Positions 51,814 through 60,705 of a stretch of DNA of 64,000 nt are shown here, piece after piece (positions within the stretch are counted from its first letter, which is position 1; each line of letters starts with the position of its first letter). A program made the position numbers and the translations under genes. The DNA comes from CALBPI01 sp039815365 (GTDB lineage Bacteria > Pseudomonadota > Gammaproteobacteria > Steroidobacterales > Woeseiaceae): contig JBCBZK010000003.1 in assembly GCA_039815365.1 (NCBI GenBank), positions 9,590 to 73,589 on the forward strand, in the 5' to 3' direction. The notes beneath the pieces were generated by a model, which was not told where the DNA came from, ran no database searches, and saw only the letters and a program-made list of their open reading frames with translations.

Positions 51814-51844
51814 AAAAGGGCAGCTTCGGCTGCCCTTTTCTTTT
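51814..51844 (+). terminator. Intrinsic terminator after the metalloprotease
   Basis: Stem AAAAGGGCAGC / GCTGCCCTTTT with a TTCG tetraloop, followed by CTTTT. It lies 45 nt after the stop codon. The symmetric A-T ends could also allow termination from the other side. Confidence 0.9.
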
Positions 51845-51907
51845 GGGCCTTACCGTTCGGTGCTGTAAATGAACTATGGTGGTTAAACGTCACCTTTGGA
51901 GAATGCT

Positions 51908-52672
51908 GTGCACAGCGTCGAGCGCCCCACCCTGCGACTTGCTGGTATCGATCTTGCCTGGAGACCTGACCGCAACCCAAGCGCGATCGCGATTGGTGTT
52001 GTCATGGGCAAGCATCTGCACGTCGAACGGGTACACGGCAGCGTTAGGTCTCTCGAGGCGATTGTGCAAATCGTGCATCGCGAGCCATCGATCACCGGCG
52101 TTGCCATCGATGCGCCACTCATCATTCACAACCAACATGGCAAACGCGAGTGTGAGTCAGAATTAACCCGTGTGTATGGCGGACGTAAAGCAGGCTGCCA
52201 CTCGGCGAATCTGACGTTATACCCGGCGTCGGCAACCGTGCAGTTGTCTCAAGCGTTGCTGACTAGTGGCTACCAACATCTGGATCGCACAAATCGGTGG
52301 CAGATTGAGTGTTACCCACACCCGGCAATCATAGAGCTGTTTGGCTTACCCGAGCGACTTGCCTACAAGAAAGGCAACGTTGCTCAAAAGCGCGCGGGTC
52401 AAATACGCTTGGCCGAGCTTCTTCAGACGCTATCGTCGCAAGACGCGCGCTTACGCGTTACTTACGACGCATCGACCGCGCGCTTGTTCGACCCGAAGGT
52501 TACCGTTGCATTAAGAGGTCAGGCGCTGAAAGACAACGAAGACGCTTTGGACGCAATCGTCTGCCTTATCATTGCGGCTCACTACGCTGCCGCGACGCCC
52601 TGCACAACCTTTGGTAGTATGAATGGCGGGTACATCGTAGTGCCGACACCTAACGTTGCGGATCAATTATGA
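51908..52672 (+). CDS. DUF429-family protein
   Basis: 254 aa from the GTG at 51908, chosen because GGAG lies 6-7 nt before it; a TTG four codons earlier is less likely. LAGIDLAW at the start, GVAIDAPL and the late DNEDALDAIVCLIIAAHYA are the marks of DUF429, a ribonuclease-H-like fold with conserved acidic residues. Its substrate is unknown; a nuclease-like role is only suggested by fold. It overlaps the following membrane-protein gene by 4 nt. Confidence 0.82.
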   Translation: MHSVERPTLRLAGIDLAWRPDRNPSAIAIGVVMGKHLHVERVHGSVRSLEAIVQIVHREPSITGVAIDAPLIIHNQHGKRECESELTRVYGGRKAGCHSANLTLYPASATVQLSQALLTSGYQHLDRTNRWQIECYPHPAIIELFGLPERLAYKKGNVAQKRAGQIRLAELLQTLSSQDARLRVTYDASTARLFDPKVTVALRGQALKDNEDALDAIVCLIIAAHYAAATPCTTFGSMNGGYIVVPTPNVADQL

Positions 52673-53115
52673 CAAATGAAGCCAGCAGTAAATTCGCCAT
52701 CGCAGGCATCGTTATTGGTCTGTTGAGCATACTTGCAGGCTCATTGCACTTTTTCCTAGGCCCGATTGAAAAAACCCCGACACTTGAAAATGTTGTGCAG
52801 GAAAAGACTGCAGCACTCAAGGACGCCATCATTGCCGGCATCAAGGGTGAACCGACGACAGCCGAGCCACAGCGCCGGCAATTGTCGGGCGACGACATTG
52901 CCCGGGCTGCGACCATCGGCACCGGCATTCTTGCATTAGCGCTCGGCATTGTGGGTTTGGTCAGACGCGAGCCGATGCGTGAGTCAGCAGCGGCGATGGC
53001 CGTTGGTGGCGCTGCAGTGGTACTGCCTTTTGCGGTATATGCCGTCATGCTCATACTGGGCATGATGCTCATTGTCAGTATCATCGGTGCAGTTGGCGAT
53101 GTTTTTAGCTTTTGA
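52669..53115 (+). CDS. Membrane protein of unknown function
   Basis: 148 aa with three to four hydrophobic segments (about 10-28, 80-98, 108-125, 126-144) and a polar stretch (35-75) with several acidic and Lys residues. No known domain recognised. It overlaps the DUF429 gene by 4 nt and the next exported protein gene by 4 nt, so it is inside a co-translated run. No function is proposed. Confidence 0.68.
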   Translation: MTNEASSKFAIAGIVIGLLSILAGSLHFFLGPIEKTPTLENVVQEKTAALKDAIIAGIKGEPTTAEPQRRQLSGDDIARAATIGTGILALALGIVGLVRREPMRESAAAMAVGGAAVVLPFAVYAVMLILGMMLIVSIIGAVGDVFSF

Positions 53116-53624
53116 CGGGTGACGTGATCAAACATCTTCGTCTGGTTTTTTGCACTTTGCTCATCGTCGGCCTGACGGCACCGGCGGTCGCTCAAGACAA
53201 TGCTTGTAAGGCAAAGCAGTATCGTCAGTTCGACTTTTGGTTAGGCACGTGGGCGGTGTTGTCGAATGGAAAACCGGCGGGCACCAACGTCATCAAGAAA
53301 ACACTGAACGGTTGCGTTCTAGAGGAAAACTACGACACGGGCACCGGATACCGTGGCACCAGTTATTCAATGTACGACTTCAACACCGATTTGTGGCATC
53401 AGACTTGGGTCGACAACAGTGGCATGCTGTTAGTCCTCGACGGTGGCTTTGATGATGGCAGTATGGTGCTGGAAGGCGTTACCGTTGACGACAAAGGCGA
53501 CGTCTACGATAACCGGATCAGCTGGACGCCGCAGGACGATGGGACGGTGCGTCAGCTCTGGCAGGCACGCAAAGACGATGGTGAGTGGACTGTCATTTTT
53601 GACGGCTTGTATCGCAAGAAATAG
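53112..53624 (+). CDS. Exported DUF1579-like beta-barrel protein
   Basis: 170 aa; the TTG at 53112 overlaps the previous stop by 4 nt and gives a signal peptide (LRLVFCTLLIVGLTAPAVA); a GTG at 53124 is an alternative. The mature part has FDFWLGTW near its N-terminus, then KTLNGCVLEENYDTG and WTPQDDGTVRQLWQ, matching the small exported lipocalin-like or DUF1579-type family. Periplasmic; binding of a small hydrophobic ligand is a guess. No catalytic residues evident. Confidence 0.75.
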   Translation: MTGDVIKHLRLVFCTLLIVGLTAPAVAQDNACKAKQYRQFDFWLGTWAVLSNGKPAGTNVIKKTLNGCVLEENYDTGTGYRGTSYSMYDFNTDLWHQTWVDNSGMLLVLDGGFDDGSMVLEGVTVDDKGDVYDNRISWTPQDDGTVRQLWQARKDDGEWTVIFDGLYRKK

Positions 53625-53638
53625 CGTGTCTGTTTGAC

Positions 53639-54037
53639 GTGAATAAAGGTGCTTTGTTTGGCGGGGTCATACTCATCGGATACCTGGCATTTGAGGTCTA
53701 CACAATCAATCAGGCGCGCTACCAAATGGAAGGCCCGTACATTTTCGGCCAATTCGTCTCAGCCAACTACGCGTACACGACATGCCGCTCGCCGAACGAA
53801 CTGCAGTCTGAGCGGTTTGCACGCAACTTTACTGCCATTCGTGCGCGCGCTGTCAGAGAACTCTCGCAGGCGCATCCTGATGCCAATGATCAAGATATCC
53901 ACCGAATGCTTGAAGAACGTGCTGCACAAAGCACACTCACTGCAGGTGATATCATTCGCGGCAAAGGTTGCGACGACATCGAAGTGTGGAAGTTGCTGAG
54001 GCGTTTCGACAACTACACTGAACTCAACATAGGTTGA
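53639..54037 (+). CDS. Single-span protein of unknown function
   Basis: 132 aa from the GTG at 53639. An N-terminal hydrophobic segment (ALFGGVILIGYLAFEVYTI) anchors a mostly helical, charged domain with a conserved-looking Cys pair (C49 and C111). Not recognised. It lies 14 nt after the DUF1579-like gene on the same strand; the ribosome site is poor. Its role is unknown. Confidence 0.6.
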   Translation: MNKGALFGGVILIGYLAFEVYTINQARYQMEGPYIFGQFVSANYAYTTCRSPNELQSERFARNFTAIRARAVRELSQAHPDANDQDIHRMLEERAAQSTLTAGDIIRGKGCDDIEVWKLLRRFDNYTELNIG

Positions 54038-54161
54038 GCTCGACTCTCGCGATCCAAAGTCGCTGGTTTGCAGGGCTGACGATTGTCTTGTGCATCGAAA
54101 TACACCGGAGTAGCACTATGCAAACAAACCTCAGTAATCCGCACGCCGAGCGCGCTACCCA

Positions 54162-54458
54162 GTGACGCGGCTATGCCCGAGCTGTGGCAACGCATCGGTA
54201 AAAACCGAGGATCTGTTGTTCTCGGATGCCACCTGTCAACGATGCCACGCGCGAGTGGGCGTCCACGGTATCGCGCACTCACTCTGGTTCATTGTCATCA
54301 GCGCCATCACAATCGTCACCACGTTCTACGTGCTCATCAGCAATGGCTTATATGCTGCGCTGTTCTGGATGTCACTGCCCGTCGGGGCGCTAAGCTATCT
54401 CAAGGCCAAACTGTCCCCGCTAACTGTGCGCAATGGCAGCGTCGTTCACGAACCTTAA
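54162..54458 (+). CDS. Small zinc-ribbon membrane protein
   Basis: 98 aa from the GTG at 54162. Two CxxC knuckles (LCPSCG at 5-8, TCQRCH at 25-28) form a zinc ribbon, followed by two hydrophobic helices (about 41-60 and 64-80). Small ribbon-membrane proteins of this design occur widely without known function. The start is a GTG without a strong ribosome site, so the N-terminus is the least certain part; the Cys pattern is the main support. Confidence 0.65.
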   Translation: MTRLCPSCGNASVKTEDLLFSDATCQRCHARVGVHGIAHSLWFIVISAITIVTTFYVLISNGLYAALFWMSLPVGALSYLKAKLSPLTVRNGSVVHEP

Positions 54459-54491
54459 GCGATTCGATTTTCTATCCAGAGGGATAACGAA

Positions 54492-54977
54492 ATGAATACA
54501 CCTTTCCTCCGCATCTGTGCCGTGATGATCTCACTTGCGCTACATGGCTGCGTTGCCACACCGGTTAGTGAAGACATACCGTCGGGCGCCGCTGCGCAAA
54601 GCAGCGTTACGTTCGGAGATGGCGAGAAGAACTGGATCGTCGCTGACGATGTCACGCGCAATGGCGCACGCTTTACGTTCAGTGAAGTGCATATCCAGAA
54701 CAACGGCTGGCTGGTGTTACACCCGTTTAAGGACGGCAAACCCGTTGGCGAAATCTACGCGGGCGCTACCTACATTAGTAGCGGCACGAACACGAATGTC
54801 GAGATTAGCATTGCGCAAGCGCCAGCACCTGGCACGATGTTTCTCGTCATGCTGCATCAGGACGTCAATGAGAACCGGGCGTTCGATTTCGTCTTCGTCG
54901 ACGAACGCAACGTGCTCGACGAAGCCGTATTCGAGGGCAACAAAATGATCTCACACGTATTCGCCACACCTGAGTAG
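54492..54977 (+). CDS. DUF7282-type lipoprotein
   Basis: 161 aa. Lipoprotein signal peptide with lipobox LHGC (Cys 20). The mature part has VHIQNNGWLVLHPFKDGKPVG and LVMLHQDVNENRAFDF, the conserved pattern of the DUF7282 domain found in envelope proteins of bacteria and archaea. Function unknown. The start at 54492 follows an AGAGGG site. It stands between the zinc-ribbon gene and the two-component system, same strand. Confidence 0.8.
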   Translation: MNTPFLRICAVMISLALHGCVATPVSEDIPSGAAAQSSVTFGDGEKNWIVADDVTRNGARFTFSEVHIQNNGWLVLHPFKDGKPVGEIYAGATYISSGTNTNVEISIAQAPAPGTMFLVMLHQDVNENRAFDFVFVDERNVLDEAVFEGNKMISHVFATPE

Positions 54978-55061
54978 CAGCGACGGCGCACTCGTCCGTT
55001 GGCACGCATCACGCGAAGATGAGATAGTCAGCGCATCACAAGCAAAGAGCCAGCACTTTAG

Positions 55062-55757
55062 ATGGCAAGCATTCTGCTTATTGAAGATCACCCGGATATC
55101 GCGGCATTGGTCTGTGAGTATCTGGAACAACGCGGGCACGTCGTTGACTACGCCGGGGATGGCCTCGGCGGATTGCATTTGGCGACCACCGGTCAGTTCG
55201 ACGCCATTTTGCTTGACTTGATGCTGCCGGGTATCGACGGCATAGAAATTTGTAAGAAGCTGCGAAGCGACGCGTCGATCAGTACCCCTATTTTGATGCT
55301 CACGGCACGAGACACTATCGATGACAAGATTGCGGGTCTCGATGCAGGCGCAGACGACTATCTTGTCAAACCGTTCGAGATTGAGGAATTAGACGCACGG
55401 TTACGCGCGTTGTTGCGACGCGCTTCCGGGCAAACCACTGCCGAAACACTGCAAGTCGCCGACTTAACTCTGGATACAGGAACCATGCAAGTCAGCCGGG
55501 CACAGACATCGATCACGTTGACGCCTATCGGTTTGAAACTGCTGACCGCGCTACTGCGTGCCGCCCCGAATGTCGTTGAACGCAAAGCACTTGAACGTGC
55601 TGTCTGGGACGATTTTGCACCGGACAGTGACGCGTTACGCTCGCACTTGTATACGTTACGTAAGGCCATAGACAAACCGTTCGAAACACCGCTGTTACAG
55701 ACCGTAGCCGGTGTTGGCTATCGACTGGCGCAGCGCGACCCACAGAGCAGCGACTAA
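55062..55757 (+). CDS. OmpR/PhoP-family response regulator
   Basis: 231 aa. Receiver domain (1-120) with acidic pocket ED at 8-9, phospho-acceptor D52 (LLDLMLPG) and Lys near 102 (LVKPFEI), then a winged-helix DNA-binding domain (about 130-225) with the OmpR signature SHLYTLRKAIDKPF. Phosphorylated by the histidine kinase encoded 6 nt downstream. Phased TTCACAC repeats just past the kinase gene are a candidate binding site. Stimulus unknown. Confidence 0.94.
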   Translation: MASILLIEDHPDIAALVCEYLEQRGHVVDYAGDGLGGLHLATTGQFDAILLDLMLPGIDGIEICKKLRSDASISTPILMLTARDTIDDKIAGLDAGADDYLVKPFEIEELDARLRALLRRASGQTTAETLQVADLTLDTGTMQVSRAQTSITLTPIGLKLLTALLRAAPNVVERKALERAVWDDFAPDSDALRSHLYTLRKAIDKPFETPLLQTVAGVGYRLAQRDPQSSD

Positions 55758-55763
55758 CAGGCG

Positions 55764-57074
55764 ATGGCGAATAACCCGGGTATTGCACGACGCCTCGGCC
55801 GCGACCTGAAACTACAGGCGCTCTACATCAGTATTGCCGCGCTCGTCGGTGTGTTCGCCGCTGCGTTGCTGCTAGAGAACGTTTTGATCAAACAGGCTTT
55901 GCGTGGCGAAGCGCAGTACTACTGGCAACAGGTCGCTGACAACGGCGATCGACCACTACCGGATACGCGAAACATGATTGGTTATCGCGACGGTATCGGG
56001 GACGGCATCCCACCGCAACTGCAAGGCCTTGGGCTGGGTTTTCATAACCAATCCAACCCGGATGCGGTTGCCTATGTCACCGAACAGCAGGGTCAGCGTC
56101 TTTATCTGGTGTTCGAAAGCGGCCAGGTAGGGGAGCTCATCGCTTTGTTCGGACTGCTGCCGCTTGTCTTTGTGTTAATCGTGGTTTATCTCGCGCTATA
56201 CAGCGCCTATCGCGTCTCGCAGCGTGCCGTGTCGCCTGTCATCGCTTTAGCCCAGCGCGTGCAACAGCTCGACCCTGCCGCACCGGACGCAACCCTGTTC
56301 AGTGACAGTCGTGCAGCGACAGACGCCGACGAAGAAGTACGCGTGTTAGCCGCCGCAATGGAAAACCTGACCGAGAGACTGGCCGCTTTCGCAGAACGCG
56401 AACGTCACTTCACCCGAGATGCGAGCCATGAGCTACGTAGCCCACTGACTGTGATCAAAATGGCGACAAGTCTGCTGATCCAATCGTCATCGTTAGATGC
56501 GAACGGCATGAAATCAGTTCAGCGTATCCGCCAATCGGCGAACGACATGGAGGAACTCACCGATGCGTTCTTGTTGCTCGCACGAGAATCGGGTGACACG
56601 CTTCGGCAGGACGTTGTTGATGTGAACCAGGTTGTCGCTGGCGAAGTAGAGCGCGCCAGTTTGCTCGCGAGCAACAAGAACATTTCGATAGCATTTGAGG
56701 CGCACGCACACTTTTCGGTTGTCGCACCAGAGAAAGTGATCGCCAGTATGGTCGGCAACCTGCTACGCAACGGCGTTAACTACACCGATGCAGGTACGGT
56801 CAGCGTGACAATCAGATCGGGCACTGTGACGATTGCGGACACGGGGCCCGGCATGGCGCCAGACGAGGTAGAAAGAGTGTTCCAGGCCTTTTACCGTGGT
56901 GACAAGCGACGTGGCGGACACGGCGTCGGCTTGACCATCGTCAGGCGTTTATCCGAACGCTTCGGCTGGCCTGTGACTGTGGAGAGCGAATTGGGTCGCG
57001 GCACGACCGTGACCATCACATTTACCGATTCCCAACCAATATCGGAAATTTCACACGACCTTCACACGACGTAG
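55764..57074 (+). CDS. Membrane sensor histidine kinase
   Basis: 436 aa. Two membrane helices (about 20-42 and 123-147) flank a periplasmic loop, then a HAMP-like region (about 150-210) and a HisKA domain with DASHELRSPLTV (phospho-His 222), followed by an HATPase_c domain with LLRNGVNYTDAG (N-box), IADTGPGM (G1) and GGHGVGLTIV (G2). The enzyme autophosphorylates and passes phosphate to the response regulator encoded 6 nt upstream. The stimulus domain is small (about 80 aa). The DNA repeats at 57050 overlap its last codons. Confidence 0.94.
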   Translation: MANNPGIARRLGRDLKLQALYISIAALVGVFAAALLLENVLIKQALRGEAQYYWQQVADNGDRPLPDTRNMIGYRDGIGDGIPPQLQGLGLGFHNQSNPDAVAYVTEQQGQRLYLVFESGQVGELIALFGLLPLVFVLIVVYLALYSAYRVSQRAVSPVIALAQRVQQLDPAAPDATLFSDSRAATDADEEVRVLAAAMENLTERLAAFAERERHFTRDASHELRSPLTVIKMATSLLIQSSSLDANGMKSVQRIRQSANDMEELTDAFLLLARESGDTLRQDVVDVNQVVAGEVERASLLASNKNISIAFEAHAHFSVVAPEKVIASMVGNLLRNGVNYTDAGTVSVTIRSGTVTIADTGPGMAPDEVERVFQAFYRGDKRRGGHGVGLTIVRRLSERFGWPVTVESELGRGTTVTITFTDSQPISEISHDLHTT

Positions 57075-57092
57075 ACATCGCTTTCACACCGG
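57050..57092. promoter_or_regulatory. Phased TTCACAC direct repeats, candidate response-regulator site
   Basis: TTCACACGAC occurs at 57050-57059 and again at 57061-57070, exactly 11 bp apart; TTCACACCGG follows at 57083-57092, 22 bp after the second copy. Direct repeats with 11-bp phasing are the usual binding layout of OmpR-family regulators. They sit just upstream of the DUF2878 gene (57138). Binding by the adjacent regulator is inferred. Confidence 0.62.
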
Positions 57093-57137
57093 TTCAGGCA
57101 CTGTACGACCCATACTCGTCACACAGAGCACATTGCA

Positions 57138-57692
57138 ATGAACCACATGGTAAAGAATCTGATCCTTTTCAAGGCTGGCTGGGTCGCTTGCGTCTTCGGT
57201 GCCGCGAACGGTATGGCGTGGCTCGGACCCTTGGCCGTGGCGGCCATTGCCGCAGAGCACCTGCGAACCGCAACAGCGCCGAAGAAAGAATTCATGCTCC
57301 TCGCAATCGCCGCCGGAATCGGTGTCGCGTGGGAGAGCGCCTTGGTCAATCTGGGCTACCTGAATTACACCAGCGGTATTTTTTCGCCGAACGTTGCGCC
57401 TTACTGGATCGTCGCAATGTGGGTGCTGTTCGCGACCACGCTAAACGTCGGAATGAAATGGCTCAAGAAACACTGGGTCATTGCCGTCATTGCCGGCGGC
57501 ATTGGTGGGCCTATGGCATTTTTTGCGGGCGAGAAGGCAGGCGCTGTCGTGTTCACCGAAGAAAACACGACACTGCTCGCGATCGGCATCGGCTGGGCAA
57601 TCCTGTTACCCGTGCTTGTGCAGCTCTCTCATCGCTTGAACGGTCATGCCGAAGCGACCGCAGCGAGCCCTGCTCAACCTGCCGAAGTCTAA
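57138..57692 (+). CDS. DUF2878-family membrane protein
   Basis: 184 aa with about five membrane helices. Matches the DUF2878 pattern: GWVACVFGAANGM near the start, GIGVAWESALVNLGYLNY in the middle, and IVAMWVLFATTLN. Family function unknown; it often stands beside small exported proteins, as here. Its start lies 46 nt beyond the phased TTCACAC repeats, so the two-component system probably drives it. The next gene follows 13 nt after its stop. Confidence 0.82.
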   Translation: MNHMVKNLILFKAGWVACVFGAANGMAWLGPLAVAAIAAEHLRTATAPKKEFMLLAIAAGIGVAWESALVNLGYLNYTSGIFSPNVAPYWIVAMWVLFATTLNVGMKWLKKHWVIAVIAGGIGGPMAFFAGEKAGAVVFTEENTTLLAIGIGWAILLPVLVQLSHRLNGHAEATAASPAQPAEV

Positions 57693-57705
57693 GAGGAGCA
57701 TCGTC

Positions 57706-58416
57706 ATGCAACGCATCTGTCTGTCACTCCTATTGGCGTCCGCGACCGTCGCCGGCATGTTCTCTAACGCACACGCCGAGAACGAAACACTTGAATGGAA
57801 ATTCGAAGTGTTTCTGGATAAAAAACCTATTGGCTTTCACGACTATGTTGTCAGCGCAGACGGCGATCAACGTACGGTCAAGACTAATGCCAGTTTCGAT
57901 GTGAAATTCCTGTTCATCAACGCATTCAGCTACCGCCATGAGAATACCGAAACGTGGAACAATCAGTGTTTGTCGGCAATGAACGCCTACACCGACGCTA
58001 ACGGCAAGCAAACTTCAGTGAACGGCAGCGCCGCTAGCGATACGTTCGTCGTGTCTGATGGTGACACGCAAGCAACGTTGCCTGAATGTGTGATGAGCTT
58101 TGCGTACTGGAACCCTGCGTTCCTGAATGCAACACAACTGCTCAACGCACAAACCGGCGAATTCGAGTCAGTTGCGTTCGCGCAGCCTCAAAGCGATTCC
58201 GTCGACGTGCAAGGCGTTGCTATAGAGGCCGTGCGCCATGAGCTCACCGTCAAAGGCAAGACGATCAAAGTGTGGTATTCAGCAGATGATATGCGCTGGC
58301 TCGCGCTGGAAGCGCCAGCCAAAGGTAAACGCAAGCTTCGCTACCAGGCGCTTACGTTGCCGCCATCCGATATCCACGGGCAGCTGGTCGCAAGCCTCGT
58401 GCGCGATGATCGATAG
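57706..58416 (+). CDS. DUF6134-family exported protein
   Basis: 236 aa from the ATG at 57706, which has a strong AGAGGAG site; the frame is open further upstream but no start is needed there. Signal peptide to about residue 24 (SNAHA). The mature part has LEWKFEVFLDKKPIGFHDYVV, RTVKTNASFDVKFLF and YRHENTETWNNQCLSAM, the signature of DUF6134. A periplasmic beta-barrel or lipocalin-like fold is likely; the function is unknown. Co-transcribed with the DUF2878 gene. Confidence 0.82.
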   Translation: MQRICLSLLLASATVAGMFSNAHAENETLEWKFEVFLDKKPIGFHDYVVSADGDQRTVKTNASFDVKFLFINAFSYRHENTETWNNQCLSAMNAYTDANGKQTSVNGSAASDTFVVSDGDTQATLPECVMSFAYWNPAFLNATQLLNAQTGEFESVAFAQPQSDSVDVQGVAIEAVRHELTVKGKTIKVWYSADDMRWLALEAPAKGKRKLRYQALTLPPSDIHGQLVASLVRDDR

Positions 58417-58422
58417 AGCGCA

Positions 58423-60705
58423 CTAGCTGGAATTCATCGCGCGCGTGACTAAGCGCACTGGCACTGACTTGTAGCCTGGCGTCGAGCTGCGAGTATCGAA
58501 ATGATCCGCAGGAATAAGCACATTGGCTTCCGGAAAGTACGTCGCACAACATCCGCGCGGTATCGCATAAGCAACAACGCGAAGTTCATTGAGACGATAG
58601 CGGCTGTCTTCGGACAGGCGGCTCACAAGATCGACCGTGGCACCATCGGCAATGCCTGCTGTGGCGATATCTTCAGCGTTCATGAATAACACGTTGCGGC
58701 GACCGCGAATACCGCGATAGCGATCATCGAGACCGTAAATTGTGGTGTTGTACTGATCATGCGAACGCACCGTGGTAAGCATCAATGCCAGCGGATCGGC
58801 CGACACGTCACGCTTGGGCATCGCGGTCACAGCGAACTGTGCGCGTCCGCAAGGCGTATTCCAGCGCCGCTCGCGCGCCGTGTTCGGCAGATGAAATCCG
58901 CCCGGTGTCTGCAGCCGTTCATTGAAGTTCTCGAACCCGACAATCGACCGGGAAATCAGATCACGAATGGCATCGTAGTCATCCGTGAGAGCCGCCCAAT
59001 CAATCGACGCCTGCGGTAGTGCATGGGTTGCGATACCCGCAACGATGGCACACTCTGATCGAAGCGAAGGCGACGCCGGTGCATTGACGCCTCGCGATGC
59101 ATGCACCATGGACATGGAGTCTTCGACGGTAATCGACTGAGACCCGGTCGCTTGCAGGTCAAGCTCAGTGCGCCCCAAGCAAGGCAGCAGGTAACTGGAC
59201 CTGCCTGGTGACAAATGGCTGCGATTCAGCTTTGTCGCTACGCTGACCGTCAACGACTGCTGACTAAGCGCACGCGCGACGCCCTCGGGATCCGGAGACG
59301 CGGACACAAGATTGCCGCCCATCGCAAAAAACACCTGCGAAGCCCCGGACTGCATCGCAGCAATCGATTCGACTACCGTGTGCCAATGTGCTCGCGGCAT
59401 CGGCGCGCCAGTACCCTCCTCCATCTTGTTGAGGAATGCCTGTGAGGGTTTTTCCCAGATACCCATAGTACGGTCACCTTGCACATTGCTGTGACCACGC
59501 ACCGGGCAAATACCGGCACCACGCTTCCCGATATTGCCTTTCAGCAACGCAAGATTCGCCAAGGCGCGCACATTGTCGGTACCGTGACGGTGCTGCGTGA
59601 TACCCATGCCATAGACAATGATGGCATTGTTCGCCTTGGCGTAGATATCGGCCGCTTGACTCAGCGCGCTACGTGTTAATCCGCTGGCCGCCTCGATGTC
59701 AGACCACGGCAGCTGAGCAAGCATTTGGCGTAGCGCCGCGAGACCTTCTGTGTGCTCATCGACGAATGCCCTGTCAACACCGTCATCATGCGCTAACAAC
59801 GCTTTAAGCAACCCGTTGATCGCGGCAATATCGCCACCAATCTTGAGCTGTAGATAGTGCGTTGCAATCTGCGTCGACGCACCGGTCACCATCTCCGTGA
59901 TTCGTTGTGGGTCACGAAAGCGTTGCATACCACGTTCGCGCAACGGATTGAAAACGACGATATCCGCACCCCGCTTTGCGGCGTCGCGAAGCGTCGTAAG
60001 CATCCGCGGATGGTTCGTGCCCGGGTTGTGACCAAAACTGAAAATAGCGTCACAGTGCTCGAAGTCGTCCAGCGTCACGGTACCTTTGCCCACGCCGATC
60101 GACAACGGCAGACCGACGCTCGACGCTTCATGGCATAGGTTAGAGCAGTCGGGAAAATTGTTGGTACCAAGCAAACGCGCCATCAACTGCAACAAGAACG
60201 CAGCTTCGTTGCTTGTGCGGCCAGACGTGTAGTACTCAGCCTGGTCGGCATCCGGTAACGCTGCCAATTGTTGCCCGATATCGGCCAGCGCATCGCTCCA
60301 CGAAACCCGCTCATAGCAATCAGTCGCTGCGTTGTAGCACAGCGGGTCGGTCAACCGACCTTGCGATTCGAGCCAATGATCGCTGCGCGCTTTTAGCGAT
60401 GTGACCGTATGCTCGGCGAACAACTCAGGCGTTGCCCGTTTCGCCGTGGCCTCCCACGCAACGGCTTTTGCACCATTCTCACAATACTCAAAGGAGCCGT
60501 ACGGGTTCTTGTCCGGCCACGCGCATCCCGGGCAGTCGAAACCATCAGGTTTGTTCATGCGCAGCAACGTCTTGTTGCCCTTGAGCACGACACGCTGCTC
60601 GCGCAGGTGCTTGGTTGCCGACTTCAGCGCCGCCCACCCGCCAGCGGCAGGGCTATCTGGTTCTGATGCGACGTCGTCGGTGTCGTTCTTTTTACGCATG
60701 CGCAT
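58423..60705 (-). CDS. FdhF/YdeP-family molybdopterin oxidoreductase
   Basis: 760 aa. A DMSO-reductase-superfamily protein: N-terminal FDCPGCAWPDKN lacks a full four-Cys [4Fe-4S] motif, as in YdeP and unlike typical formate dehydrogenase; NLCHEASSVGL and IFSFGHNPGTNHPRM lie in the cofactor-binding middle, and the MoCo-binding C-terminal domain starts near 640 with SHDQYNTTIYG. It binds bis-molybdopterin guanine dinucleotide; substrate unknown (YdeP itself is linked to acid stress). It overlaps the fdhD stop by 14 nt, the classic pairing with the sulfur-inserting chaperone. No signal peptide, so cytoplasmic. Confidence 0.9.
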   Translation of the reverse strand: MRMRKKNDTDDVASEPDSPAAGGWAALKSATKHLREQRVVLKGNKTLLRMNKPDGFDCPGCAWPDKNPYGSFEYCENGAKAVAWEATAKRATPELFAEHTVTSLKARSDHWLESQGRLTDPLCYNAATDCYERVSWSDALADIGQQLAALPDADQAEYYTSGRTSNEAAFLLQLMARLLGTNNFPDCSNLCHEASSVGLPLSIGVGKGTVTLDDFEHCDAIFSFGHNPGTNHPRMLTTLRDAAKRGADIVVFNPLRERGMQRFRDPQRITEMVTGASTQIATHYLQLKIGGDIAAINGLLKALLAHDDGVDRAFVDEHTEGLAALRQMLAQLPWSDIEAASGLTRSALSQAADIYAKANNAIIVYGMGITQHRHGTDNVRALANLALLKGNIGKRGAGICPVRGHSNVQGDRTMGIWEKPSQAFLNKMEEGTGAPMPRAHWHTVVESIAAMQSGASQVFFAMGGNLVSASPDPEGVARALSQQSLTVSVATKLNRSHLSPGRSSYLLPCLGRTELDLQATGSQSITVEDSMSMVHASRGVNAPASPSLRSECAIVAGIATHALPQASIDWAALTDDYDAIRDLISRSIVGFENFNERLQTPGGFHLPNTARERRWNTPCGRAQFAVTAMPKRDVSADPLALMLTTVRSHDQYNTTIYGLDDRYRGIRGRRNVLFMNAEDIATAGIADGATVDLVSRLSEDSRYRLNELRVVAYAIPRGCCATYFPEANVLIPADHFDTRSSTPGYKSVPVRLVTRAMNSS

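Noticed and set aside
57188..57904. 238-aa plus-strand frame overlapping the DUF2878 and DUF6134 genes
   Set aside because: It is in another phase from two well supported genes with ribosome sites, and its sequence is Arg-rich without a domain.
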